64,000 nt of DNA from Lingula anatina (lineage: Eukaryota > Brachiopoda > Lingulata > Lingulida > Lingulidae), in assembly GCF_001039355.2 (NCBI RefSeq), contig NW_019775858.1, positions 431,062-495,061 of the forward strand, given 5' to 3'. The translations under genes were made by a program, and so were the position numbers. The notes beneath the pieces are model-generated. The model did no database searches and was not told the origin of the DNA. It worked only from the letters and a program-made list of their open reading frames with translations. This document shows positions 1 to 53,579 of this stretch, piece after piece. Position 1 is the first letter of the stretch, and every line of letters starts with the position of its first letter.

Positions 1-343
1 AGTTTCATTCAAAGAAGTTATATTTTCATGAAAAAATTGAAAAAGGAATTTTAGTGTGCAGCTGAGCATTGAGTAGCTTGGTGAACATTGTGTTGTAAAC
101 TGAGTGTTTTAAGTTCATACACTAGGTTCACTTATTTCAAAACGGTTAAGTTAAGATTAAATATTTGCTTTATGAAATGGATATCTGATATAGTCTCAGT
201 GAGAGGTGTACATATTTTCAGTATCATATGGCATTTCACAGGCTCCAGTATTCAGGTAGTGGTTGTTGTTTGGGAATATGGTAACTGTGGTATTGGTATG
301 GATAAAACCGATGCTAATTAATGTTGTGTTTTCTTGTTTTCAG
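1..343. other. Intron or upstream sequence before the MYO3 start exon
   Basis: AT-rich sequence with no coding exon that I can support. It ends in a T-rich tract and CAG (341-343), a normal acceptor, so it is best read as the end of a 5'UTR intron. The MYO3 promoter is then outside the window. Confidence 0.6.
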
Positions 344-437
344 AATCATGAGGGGATGTCCTGTCTGTACCTTTGTATACATAGCTAAAGCTCTTGACTG
401 GAAGACATAAGGCTGAAGCATCAGTGGCAACCAAATA
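344..437 (+). other. MYO3: MYO3 5'UTR part of exon 1
   Basis: Follows a polypyrimidine tract and CAG at 341-343 and runs to the chosen start codon at 438. It holds two short upstream ORFs that overlap each other (348-410 and 356-388), both closed before the start. Confidence 0.6.
348..410 (+). promoter_or_regulatory. Upstream ORF in MYO3 leader
   Basis: ATG at 348 opens a 20-codon frame ending at TAA 408-410, 27 bases before the MYO3 start. A second ATG at 356 opens a 10-codon frame ending at 388. Upstream ORFs of this kind commonly lower translation of the main frame; that role is inferred here. Confidence 0.4.
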
Positions 438-43781
<43,344 letters not shown>

Positions 43782-43985
43782 ACTACTTCATTTTTTTTAT
43801 TAATTTGAGGAAGCAGCATTCAAGACCTCAGGGTTGAAGGGCATTGAGAAATCCTTACAGGTTGTGAAATTTTTCAGAGCTTTATCTGTGAGGCATGATT
43901 TCATGTTTCTTTTGTCATATACATGTACTAGGGCAACAACAGTGTATACATACACCTATCTATAGATATAAACCTTTATTGCATA

Positions 43986-43991
43986 AATAAA
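43986..43991 (+). terminator. Poly(A) signal AATAAA for the long MYO3 isoform
   Basis: AATAAA about 205 bases after the exon 39 stop. A second AATAAA is at 44111. Confidence 0.55.
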
Positions 43992-44297
43992 TTGTATATA
44001 GATATTATAATTTCAAGGGTTTTATTTATACCACAGTGAATAATAATTATACTGCTGCTTCCGTATAAACATCACATGAAGGTTTTATTGTGAACTGGTG
44101 CTTCAATGTTAATAAAAAAAAACCTTGCATGTGGTCAAAATATTGATTAGAAATTATGTATCCCAGTTAGATTTTATACTTTTATCATACTTCTACAATC
44201 CCTAATATAAAGGAAAGCCAGTTTTAGATAAGATAGCTTGGAATGTTATTTTTTATTGAAAAAAAATCTCAGTGCTATGTGTTTTATGTGTATAAAT

Positions 44298-44465
44298 CAG
44301 GGGCGGATCCAGAGATATTTTCTGACAGTCTTCCATACTATATTTGTTGATCCATCCTCCATTTTTTGACCGTCTTCTGACAGAAATATATAGATACCCG
44401 TCAGTGTAAACTTGAAAATCTGACCGTCTTCCGGAAGACCCAGAAGACGGCCTAAATCCGCCCCT
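44298..44465. mobile_element. Short inverted-repeat element (MITE C), 168 bp
   Basis: Begins CAGGGGCGGATCCAG and ends CTAAATCCGCCCCTG, imperfect inverted repeats of 15 bases (13 match). TAAAT flanks both sides. No coding capacity. Termini of the CAGGGGCGGA type recall hAT-derived MITEs, but hAT elements usually leave 8-base duplications, so the superfamily is open. Confidence 0.7.
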
Positions 44466-45633
44466 GTAAATATCGATCAGTAATCATTGATATGATTAAA
44501 CATTGGTGTCCAATACATTTTTGAACTTTTGAATTTTTTATTATCAGAGATCTTGTTAAAAGACAGTGCCAATTCTAGAAAATGGAACCTTGTGACACTT
44601 TGTGTTTTTCATTCCCATTTGTTGAATAGTAATTTGCATGATAATTGGATTGCTTTTGTTTAGCTTATGATAGCTACCTAAAATAGCCAGCAATTTCAAA
44701 GGGGATCTAAAAAAGTGGACCTTATTTGCCCATCCTCATACTTGTAGCATATTTTGACTCAAATTTTATTTAAAACAGACCTTTATGTTGACAAAAAGGG
44801 TGTTTCATTTCAGCCCTAAACCCTCCCTGTCTACTGTATATGTATGTGATACATATATATAATACATGTATCAATTTGAAAAGCTCCTATTATACAAAAG
44901 GATTGTATGTTTCTGAAACATTTCTAAATGGGAACATTTTCTACCTGGCTATCATGCATCTTTGTTGTCTTATGTCAGAGTAGTGTGGCACATGTAACAG
45001 GCTTGGAACCTCAGGGCTGTGCCCAGAAAGTGCTGTGATTGAAAAATTTTTTTAAAACAAAAACTACGTGATGATTGTTTTATTTACTCTGTAAATATGT
45101 CATTGATTAGTGCCCATCATTCATGTATGTTATAACCATAGTTAAAGTAACTTAGTATCACTATATCGCCTATATTTTTCTTATTATTGAAGGCAGTCAG
45201 CAGTGAGTTTCCATATTTATCTGCTTCTTATGTGCTAATCATATTTACAAGTATATGCTTTTCAGTGGTGCTTGGGATATTCTACATCTTTTTACAGGTC
45301 CTCTGTTTTGACATTGGGCAACTTTTTTTTCAGCATGGTAACTTAATGGTGTCATGATTTTGATGCAGCTTGTTAATAACTTAAACACAATCAATTTGGT
45401 CATACAGTGCATCAATATATATTTGATCACTTTGCTGTCAAATCCTGAATGCTATTTTTAGTTAGATTTGCTGCAAAAGGCCTTTGTAAGTTTGGTGTGA
45501 AGAGTGAGAAATCTAGTCAAAATAGGAAATGATTTTTTTTTAATTTTGAAAGACATTTTTAACGTGATATTGAGAATCTTCTGATTTTTAGAATTTATAT
45601 TATTGGTTTATTTATTTTTTCTTTTATTTTTAG

Positions 45634-45733
45634 CTTACCTAAGAAACTAGGCAAACAAGATGATGGTATTTTTTTAAAGTCAAAGATAACTTTAAAAGTC
45701 ATCTTTAAAAAAATGTCAAGTTTAAAGACTTAA
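45634..45733 (+). CDS. Possible alternative last exon of MYO3
   Basis: A T-rich tract and TAG (45631-45633) open a frame in the phase left by exon 38: LPKKLGKQDDGIFLKSKITL, then a basic end and TAA at 45731. AATAAA follows at 45912. It could be a distal alternative C-terminus or chance; part is self-complementary and AT-rich. Confidence 0.25.
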
Positions 45734-46390
45734 TGCAGTTTCCAGCCGTAGAGGTCTATATGTACAGTATATGTTTTGATGAAAAGTAGTGAAATAATCT
45801 TGCTTTGCTTCTTTGGGTGAATAATTGATTTAAGAAGTCTTATGTTCAGTTACTTTTTATCGCTTGTTTTGTTTTTGAATTGTGTTATCTGCATATAAAA
45901 TGTTTTTAAGAAATAAAACATTTCTTCAATTAAACATCTTTGAAAACCATTCTTTTGAAAGACTAAATTTGATTTTTTTTAAATTTGGAAGGTAAAGATT
46001 GTTAAAGGTGAAAATATAAAAATCAAAACCATATTATGGATGCATATGGGACTGTGATTTTTTAAAAAAACTTTATAATTGTTATAACTGTTAAGCAATT
46101 CGACATCAAATTATTTCCACTAAAACCAACCACCAAATACCACCATATACTTTTAAGCAGTATATCATAGTTTTTTTGTTTTTTTTTTAACCAAGTTATT
46201 AATTTAGATCTAGGTTATTCTTTATGTAAATTTTATTTGAGTAGTGTAAAAAAAAACTGGTAGTAGTAAATTTTATGCTTTTCAGGATTTATACACGTGC
46301 AGCCATATCCTCGCTTGTTATTGATTTTTTTATAAATTAAAAAAAAAGAAATTAAGCATTTAAATGTTTTTATGAATTATTTTTTCCTTG

Positions 46391-46392
<2 letters not shown>

Positions 46393-46427
<35 letters not shown>
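46393..46427. repeat. (TA)n microsatellite
   Basis: About 17 uninterrupted TA units. Confidence 0.95.
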
Positions 46428-46430
<3 letters not shown>

Positions 46431-47199
46431 TGACACTGTTTCTAAAAAACTAGGATAAATTCCCATTGTCATGCATGCTTTCAGATTAAAATTCGCCAAT
46501 TAAGAAAAAAAATTACAGACAAAAACTTTCAGGAATGTGTCATATTTTGCTTGTTGAGCTGCTGATTGCTTCCTGATCCATCTGCCGCAATCTTTGTTCG
46601 CCCCGTTTCAGACCAATCGACATCTGTGCTCAATGTTCTCGCTGGAAAATGTTTATTCAAACAAATTTTGCCTATGGATTTGCTGAAACTAGCAACCATT
46701 CAAGAAAAAAATAGTCCATCGTTTACTAAAATATGTGGCTGAATTATGACAATTTTTTGCTTTCTTTTGCCTCCCCCTTCGCCTATGGATTTACATGTGC
46801 TTCTGAAAGCACATCACTGATAGACATCATCGCCCTAAGCTGGAGGGTAACGAAACTGAGATAGCTGGTGCTCTTGGTATACTAACCAAATAGTTGCAGA
46901 TTTGTGGTTTTTGTTTAAAGTCATTATGAAGAATGGCAAAAACCACAAATTGTTCCAAGACTTCCAAATACTTTTTACAAAAAGGAAATAATAATGCTGC
47001 AAACGCCACATGTACATGTAGCATTCAGATGATGGCAAGCCTTCTACATCAAACACGACTTAAATTTTACTTGGCCTTATAAAAAATAATAATATTTCAC
47101 CAGCCGAATAAGATCAAACTATATTGGATCAATTTACTTGACCTAGATTAACAAGATAGTCATTCCCCTAAGATGACACCCCTCTTTCTCTCGTCTACT

Positions 47200-47401
47200 A
47201 TCCTTGGGGGTTTCCAGAAGAATGGTATTTATAAACATTGTGACGTCACAGCCACGACTCGTTCATTGAGGATTGGCTCACTCGCTTACTGCGCCATATT
47301 CGATGCGAAATCTCAGCTGCAATCTGAATGAAGTCTTGACTTTTGGCCGCATGGTGGAAGTCAGTTAAAGAACGTTTGGGGCAGAGGATTCTCATGCCGC
47401 C
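47200..47401 (+). promoter_or_regulatory. Promoter/5'UTR region of the second gene
   Basis: A CpG-richer patch in an AT-rich setting. It has a full cAMP-response-type palindrome TGACGTCA (47241-47248), an inverted CCAAT box (ATTGG, 47272-47276) and several CG dinucleotides, and precedes a signal-peptide start at 47402. A 5-codon upstream ORF (47351-47368) lies in the leader. The transcription start is not determined. Confidence 0.5.
47241..47248. promoter_or_regulatory. CRE-type site TGACGTCA
   Basis: Perfect 8-base palindrome bound by CREB/ATF factors, about 155 bases before the start codon of the second gene. Confidence 0.55.
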
Positions 47402-47462
47402 ATGAGGCTGGAAGTAATCGTGATCATAACAGTAGCTATAGCTATCTTATCCAAGGAGACAG
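47402..47462 (+). CDS. First coding exon of a second gene: signal-peptide-like N-terminus
   Basis: ATG at 47402 (preceded by GCCGCC, a favourable context) codes MRLEVIVIITVAIAIL then SKET, a short basic start and a hydrophobic core as in secreted or membrane proteins. A strong donor, GTAAGTCG, follows at 47463, leaving phase 1. No continuing exon is certain within 16.5 kb, so the rest of the gene is probably beyond the window. The protein family cannot be told from 20 residues. Confidence 0.6.
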
Positions 47463-48983
47463 GTAAGTCGAGTCGAGCGATCGGACAGACTAGAGCACAT
47501 GTAATCAACGTGTTGCGCTTTGCGTGTATATTATCTACCATCTAAGATCTCTATCTAAGGTTTGGGTCATTCATTCATTTTACCACTTTAGTAGGTGTAG
47601 AGTGGAATCGGAAAGTTGTTAAAGGCTGTCGGAAATTGTAATGAGGGTCGATCATGCTGGAGCTGCTACAAATTAGGTTATAAAACCCCTGTTATACAAC
47701 ATGGCGGCGCCCATGGGACCTCGCATTTTACACTTGTTGATTACATTCACTGGGAGCAGCAGAACGGTTGTTTTCTACCTGACTGATGCGAGCTTCTGTT
47801 AAGGAGATATAAGCGATAAGACCCGGCAGTTCCCTTTATAACGTTTTGTCCGCGAGATATTATCACGTTTTGGAGATCAGTAACTTGTTGGTAGTCGAAA
47901 AGCTGTAGTTTAAACAAAGATTTTAGCACGAGTGCAGATTTTCAGTGGCATTACGTGTGGTGGGGATAATCTCCGACTGAGAATAAAAGAGACACTCCTT
48001 ATTATCAATTCCTGTTTCCTTCAAGTGCAGTTCATACTAGTTATTCAATGACAAGTTGCATGGTTTGGTACATCCTGCCAAATAACCACAACGTCCACTA
48101 AATTATCTTACTTATGTTGTCTGCGGTGACAAGCCATCACATCATTTAATAGAACTATGTCTGGATATGCTTGTGCTACTTACTTTTCGGATCTCTATTA
48201 AGCAGAAGTCAAATGCTTTGTTGTAAATACCTGAAATCTTTTTTTTTTTTATAATTTTTTTTTACTTTGAAATGGTTGATTATCCCCCTTACCTGTCCTG
48301 TTTATTAGAAGATAATGTTATGTCACACATAAGTCCCATTCACACTAGCAAGTAGAATATCATCCAGTTAACTCCAATAGGGCCACAGTTGATTAATCCC
48401 ACTTTTTACATTGATACTAGCTAGGGCAAGGAGAAAAAACATTTCAATAGGAAAACACATTTTGTGTAATACACCTTCAACACCCGTGCATAACAAGAAT
48501 TACCAATAGGCTTAAAAAGATGCATAGTAGGCAATTAGATATATGTGAAATTGGTGTCACCATACCCATCCAAATGCCACCATATAGTCTCAAGTAGTAT
48601 AAATAAAGGAAAGACCAGTGTTTCGTTTCATTATTTCCTGAAAAAAAATTAAGTTAAAGGTTATAAGCTATTGAGCTGTCCAGATATGTTATATTGGACA
48701 GCCTGTCCAAGAAAGGATGGCCTATCTTATAGTAGACAATTTATTAAAATTCTCTTTGGATTTTTATGAGTTGCATAAGAAACTAGTAATAGTACTTTTT
48801 TATGTGTTACAAAGATGTACACAGTTGTACTTTCTCTTCATTAACTTGTTCCCACTCATTTTACTGATTTCCTGTATGCACAAAATAAAAAGTAATATCC
48901 GTGAAGCTGACTTCCTTTGTCAGCGTTGCTCTTTTGCTATAAGCAGAGGGTTCGTAGTCTTTTATCCCTATTACCCCTATTAC

Positions 48984-49125
48984 CACTAGATTTGGTTGTG
49001 GTAGTCGATTTTGCTGAGCTAGCATCCTTTCCTGAAGCCCGCTCTGCGCCACTCCGGCTTGCCTCAGCCTGAGCAATAATAGCGCTAACTAAGTCGCTTT
49101 GCAGTCCGGTCTGAACCGACGACAT
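48984..49125 (-). CDS. Possible antisense first exon (Ser/Ala/Thr-rich start)
   Basis: Minus-strand frame from ATG 49125: MSSVQTGLQSDLVSAIIAQA, then a Ser/Ala/Lys-rich stretch ending TTTTKSSG at a donor-like AGTG/GTAATAGG. Base composition is GC-richer and codon-like compared with the surroundings, with CG dinucleotides upstream. The frame also runs on a few codons to a stop at 48937. No family recognised, and no downstream exon found. Written again at 50503-50644 by a contig overlap. Confidence 0.35.
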
Positions 49126-49405
49126 GCTAAAAATCCAGTGTCAATCAGTACAAAAGATTGTCTGTCAAGCAATCTCTCACAATAGAGTATGATCAGTCGT
49201 TAAAAACCACGTAAATTATAAAAAATAAATGAATAATCGAGTGCACGTGTGAGCACGAAGACAAGTGAACGCAGAATTGAGCCCCACGCATGCATATCTC
49301 GTAGAATCCCGAATGATCAGATGGGAGTTAAATAATAAGATGAATTGTCTAATTTGTGAACATGTACTTCAAATGTAGATAACCATTTTTAACTGCAGGG
49401 TTTAA

Positions 49406-49619
49406 GACCCCATTTCCAGAGATTAGATCGATCTACTTTAGATCGACCTAACTCCCTGGGGGTTCATGCTAAATAGCTGTCAGCCGGGCGGACACGAAAG
49501 TTAATTACTCCCTTACAGCTTGTAGTAGGCGGGACGGACATTAAAGCTGGATTATCTGACAGTAATCTAGTGAGACTCCCCGCGGGATAGATCGATCTAA
49601 AAGCTCTGGGAATACAGCC
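49406..49619. mobile_element. MITE family A, copy 1 (214 bp)
   Basis: Ends form an inverted repeat: ATTTCCAGAGATTAGATCGA at the left against ATCTAAAAGCTCTGGGAAT at the right, with TAGATCGATCTA shared. TAA flanks both sides (49403-49405 and 49620-49622). A 3-base TWA target site is typical of PIF/Harbinger transposons. No coding capacity. Confidence 0.7.
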
Positions 49620-50238
49620 TAAGAAATAACCCCAATAGATCCCAAGTCCCGTGGTGGGTGCATTGGACCACAGTCAGGGGCATATTATAGTGTGTACGTT
49701 AGAAAAATGAAGTTCAGGATAACTGTTATTATAGGCTTAATCATGTTCAGCATTGCTAGTGTAAACTAAGGTTATATTAATTACATCTAACTAGTCCTAT
49801 TAAAATGTCTTCTGTGAGCTGTATCCAAGATTTTATGCCTGATAATGATGGATTCATAGAAGGTATTGCGATTTTCTAGGAATTTGAATTGATGGGAATT
49901 TTATGATAAGTTAGGTAAACTGACAGTACTTGTACATATAACCATGGTGTGATAGATCATGTAAAACATACTTTTTTTCAATAGTTTCACTGACAGTTTC
50001 AGTTCAGAACATTCTGGAAAAATCTTATCCCACAATTTTCAATATATTAAATATTATGAGTCTGTTCCATGTTAGGCATACAGCCACATTTTTTACCCGT
50101 GCATTAGGCTAAGAATAAGTTTGTATGATCTGAATGGAATGTTTTCAATTGTGGATGTTTGGCATAATTTCAATGTATGTTTTCTGTTACTGACATTATT
50201 TTGTGTGAGATATTTACATATCATGGCATACAACCTTC

Positions 50239-50240
50239 TT

Positions 50241-50307
<67 letters not shown>

Positions 50308-50310
50308 TTT
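50239..50310. repeat. (TTTA)n microsatellite
   Basis: About 18 units. The long open frame across it (LFIYLFIY repeats) is an artefact. Repeated at 51758-51829 by the contig overlap. Confidence 0.95.
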
Positions 50311-50498
50311 TTTCCAGTTTTTGGAGACTTATGACACATTGTGATTATATAGAGCTGGTGCTCTTTGGTTTTAACAAAAATAATTAGGGCTGACGTCATG
50401 AAGCAGGTGCTAGGTAGCAATTTCTACCATCTCATGTCATCCTGTCATCCACTGCATGTTCTGGCTGTAGGGGGATGCTAGCCTCCCCCCTCCCCCCC

Positions 50499-50499
50499 N
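50499..50499. other. Assembly gap, single N
   Basis: Third contig join; it follows a poly-C stretch. Confidence 0.95.
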
Positions 50500-51759
50500 T
50501 ACCACTAGATTTGGTTGTAGTAGTCGATTTTGCTGAGCTAGCATCCTTTCCTGAAGCCCGCTCTGCGCCACTCCGGCTTGCCTCAGCCTGAGCAATAATA
50601 GCGCTAACTAAGTCGCTTTGCAGTCCGGTCTGAACCGACGACATGCTAAAAATCCAGTGTCAATCAGTACAAAAGATTGTCTGTCAAGCAATCTCTCACA
50701 ATAGAGTATGATCAGTCGTTAAAAACCACGTAAATTATAAAAAATCAATGAATAATCGAGTGCACGTGTGAGCACGAAGACAAGCGAATGCAGAATTGAG
50801 CCCCACGCGTGCATATCTCGTAGAATCCCGAATGATCAGATGGGAGTTAAATAATAAGATGAATTGTCTAATTTGTGAACATGTACTTCAAATGTAGATA
50901 ACCATTTTTAACTGCAGGGTTTAAGACCCCATTTCCAGAGATTAGATCGATCTACTTTAGATCGACCTAACTCCCTGGGGGTTCATGCTAAATAGCTGTC
51001 AGCCGGGCGGACACGAAAGTTAATTACCCCCTTACAGCTTGTAGTAGGCGGGACGGACATTAAAGCCGGATTATCTGACAGTAATCTAGTGAGACTCCCC
51101 GCGGGATAGATCGATCTAAAAGCTCTGGGAATACAGCCTAAGAAATAACCCCAATAGATCCCAAGTCCCGTGGTGGGTGCATTGGACCACAGTCAGGGGC
51201 ATATTATAGTGTGTACGTTAGAAAAATGAAGTTCAGGATAACTGTTATTATAGGCTTAATCATGTTCAGCATTGCTAGTGTAAACTAAGGTTATATTAAT
51301 TACATCTAACTAGTCCTATTAAAATGTCTTCTGTGAGCTGTATCCAAGATTTTATGCCTGATAATGATGGATTCATAGAAGGTATTGCGATTTTCTAGGA
51401 ATTTGAATTGATGGGAATTTTATGATAAGTTAGGTAAACTGACAGTACTTGTACATATAACCATGGTGTGATAGATCATGTAAAACATACTTTTTTTCAA
51501 TAGTTTCACTGACAGTTTCAGTTCAGAACATTCTGGAAAAATCTTATCCCACAATTTTCAATATATTAAATATTATGAGTCTGTTCCATGTTAGGCATAC
51601 AGCCACATTTTTTACCCGTGCATTAGGCTAAGAATAAGTTTGTATGATCTGAATGGAATGTTTTCAATTGTGGATGTTTGGCATAATTTCAATGTATGTT
51701 TTCTGTTACTGACATTATTTTGTGTGAGATATTTACATATCATGGCATACAACCTTCTT

Positions 51760-51826
<67 letters not shown>

Positions 51827-52017
51827 TTTTTTCCAGTTTTTGGAGACTTATGACACATTGTGATTATATAGAGCTGGTGCTCTTTGGTTTTAACAAAAAT
51901 AATTAGGGCTGACGTCATGAAGCAGGTGCTAGGTAGCAATTTCTACCATCTCATGTCATCCTGTCATCCACTGCATGTTCTGGCTGTAGGGGGATGCTAG
52001 CCTCCCCCCTCCCCCCC
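50500..52017. repeat. Second copy of redundant contig overlap 3
   Basis: Begins directly after the N with TACCACTAGATTTGG, as at 48981, and carries second copies of MITE A (50925-51138) and the TTTA array. Confidence 0.9.
50925..51138. mobile_element. MITE family A, same insertion seen again in the overlap
   Basis: Same element and same TAA flanks as 49406-49619; not an independent insertion. Confidence 0.7.
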
Positions 52018-52429
52018 ATCTTGATAATTTGAGTAGCAATATGTGCTCTTTTAAGGTGTGGTTTGAGTAAATTATGTTCTTTCGAAATGGGTTTAAGGAA
52101 ATTGTTCATGACATAGTGTCTGACATTGGTTTATTTACACTTGGCTGTCTCTTTTAGTCGACTGAGAAGAATTTCCTTTTATCATTACACCATATCCTGT
52201 CTTGAATTCTTTACTTGTAAAAATAACAATTACAAAGAGGGGCCCTTATATTACAGAAACTACTATGAAATGTCACAATATTAAAAAAAGTTTGAAATGT
52301 TTGCCTACTCTCTGAATATCCATGCCTAAAGCTGATTTCATCATGCACTGATTTTGTTTTCTGGTTGTATACAAATATGGTTTAGTGGTTCAAGCAGATA
52401 GAATGGCTCAGAGCAGTAACCAGTGGAGG

Positions 52430-52484
52430 TGGAGTGTGTGTAAGTGTGTGCGTGTGTGCGTGTGTGCGTGCGTGCGTGTGTGTA
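52430..52484. repeat. (GT/GCGT)n microsatellite
   Basis: Alternating purine-pyrimidine tract of GTGTGTGCGT units, about 55 bases. Confidence 0.85.
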
Positions 52485-53291
52485 GGGGGGGCATGACAAC
52501 CATTCTTGATTAATGATACAAATATGTTGCTGGCAATTGCAGGTAGTCTTGACACTGTACCACTTTTAGTTTGTGTTTTAAAAAAAGTTGAATCTATTTA
52601 GGCTTGGTGGATCATCCATGAGACCTCTTCCTTTCTATGGTGCTATTTGGACCAGTGTTAGCAGCGAGTGTGTCAGTGCTATATAGTTTAGGAGAAGGTT
52701 GATTTGGGTCAGTAACCATCTTTACACACAGGAGACCACAGCATGTGCTGTGGCTGTTGTTATTGCATAGGATATGGTGTCTGGTCATATATACTAGTTA
52801 TGTCTGCTATGACACTGTTTAACCAGTGTCCGTTTAATGAAAAACAAAAGAACAGGAGTGTTGTCATGTAGCAAAACAATTGAATCAGAGTGATGTCACA
52901 AGTTTTCTGTTATATTTTGATGCTTTTTGCCTTTTAGTTATGGTGGTTTGCAATAAAAAGAATGATTAAATTTTTTGACTGTTGTTCTTTGGCAATGGAA
53001 TTAGATCATACTGATATCACATAATGACTGATATATAATGACATTTTATTTGTCTGGGAGTTTTGGTGATCTGAAATGGTGTCTAACCTGTCGTGGTCAG
53101 ACAAATGCCGAAGAATTGGCACAGGGTAATTTTTATTATCCATGGTGTACGAACTGTTACAAATATCTGTCTGTTAAACTCATTTTGGCAATGATAATGT
53201 CAAGATGAATGTCATTATTGTATAACCAATGGGATCTCCTCACTCTGATAGCATGTTATGTCTGTTACATCACTTATATGTTAAAGTCATT

Positions 53292-53579
53292 GCATATTGA
53301 AAGAATTAGTGTTTTGTGTGTATTAGTATATGTCTGTTTAATTCATCAAGTGTTGGAAACAGTGTTTGAGAATATATAGAAATTGATGTTGTAAGTTAAA
53401 CGTGTGTACAGAATCAGTATGTCATGTGGAAAAAAGCATATTGAAAGAATTAGTGTTTTGTGTGTATTAGTATATGTCTGTTTAATTCATCAAGTGTTGG
53501 AAACAGTGTTTGAGAATATATAGAAATTGATGTTGTAAGTTAAACGTGTGTACAGAATCAGTATGTCATGTGGAAAAAA
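53292..53579 (+). repeat. Perfect 144 bp tandem duplication
   Basis: Unit GCATATTGAAAGAATTAGTG... at 53292-53435 is followed directly by an apparently identical unit at 53436-53579. No N separates them, unlike the contig overlaps. Confidence 0.9.

Larger units (their letters stand above)
44466..47199. other. Spacer between MYO3 and the second gene
   Basis: AT-rich, with a possible extra MYO3 last exon (45634-45733), a TA microsatellite and a slightly GC-richer patch near 46560-46650. No confirmed gene. Confidence 0.6.
48981..50498. repeat. First copy of redundant contig overlap 3
   Basis: 1518 bases matching 50500-52017 at a constant offset of 1519, with only a few substitutions. It ends at the N at 50499. 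Confidence 0.9.

Noticed and set aside
46569-46652. Short minus-strand frame starting MSIGLKRGEQRLRQMDQE
   Set aside because: 27 codons in a mildly GC-richer patch, without splice or homology support.
50121-50387. 88-codon frame with LFIYLFIY repeats (and its twin at 51640)
   Set aside because: Direct translation of the TTTA microsatellite.
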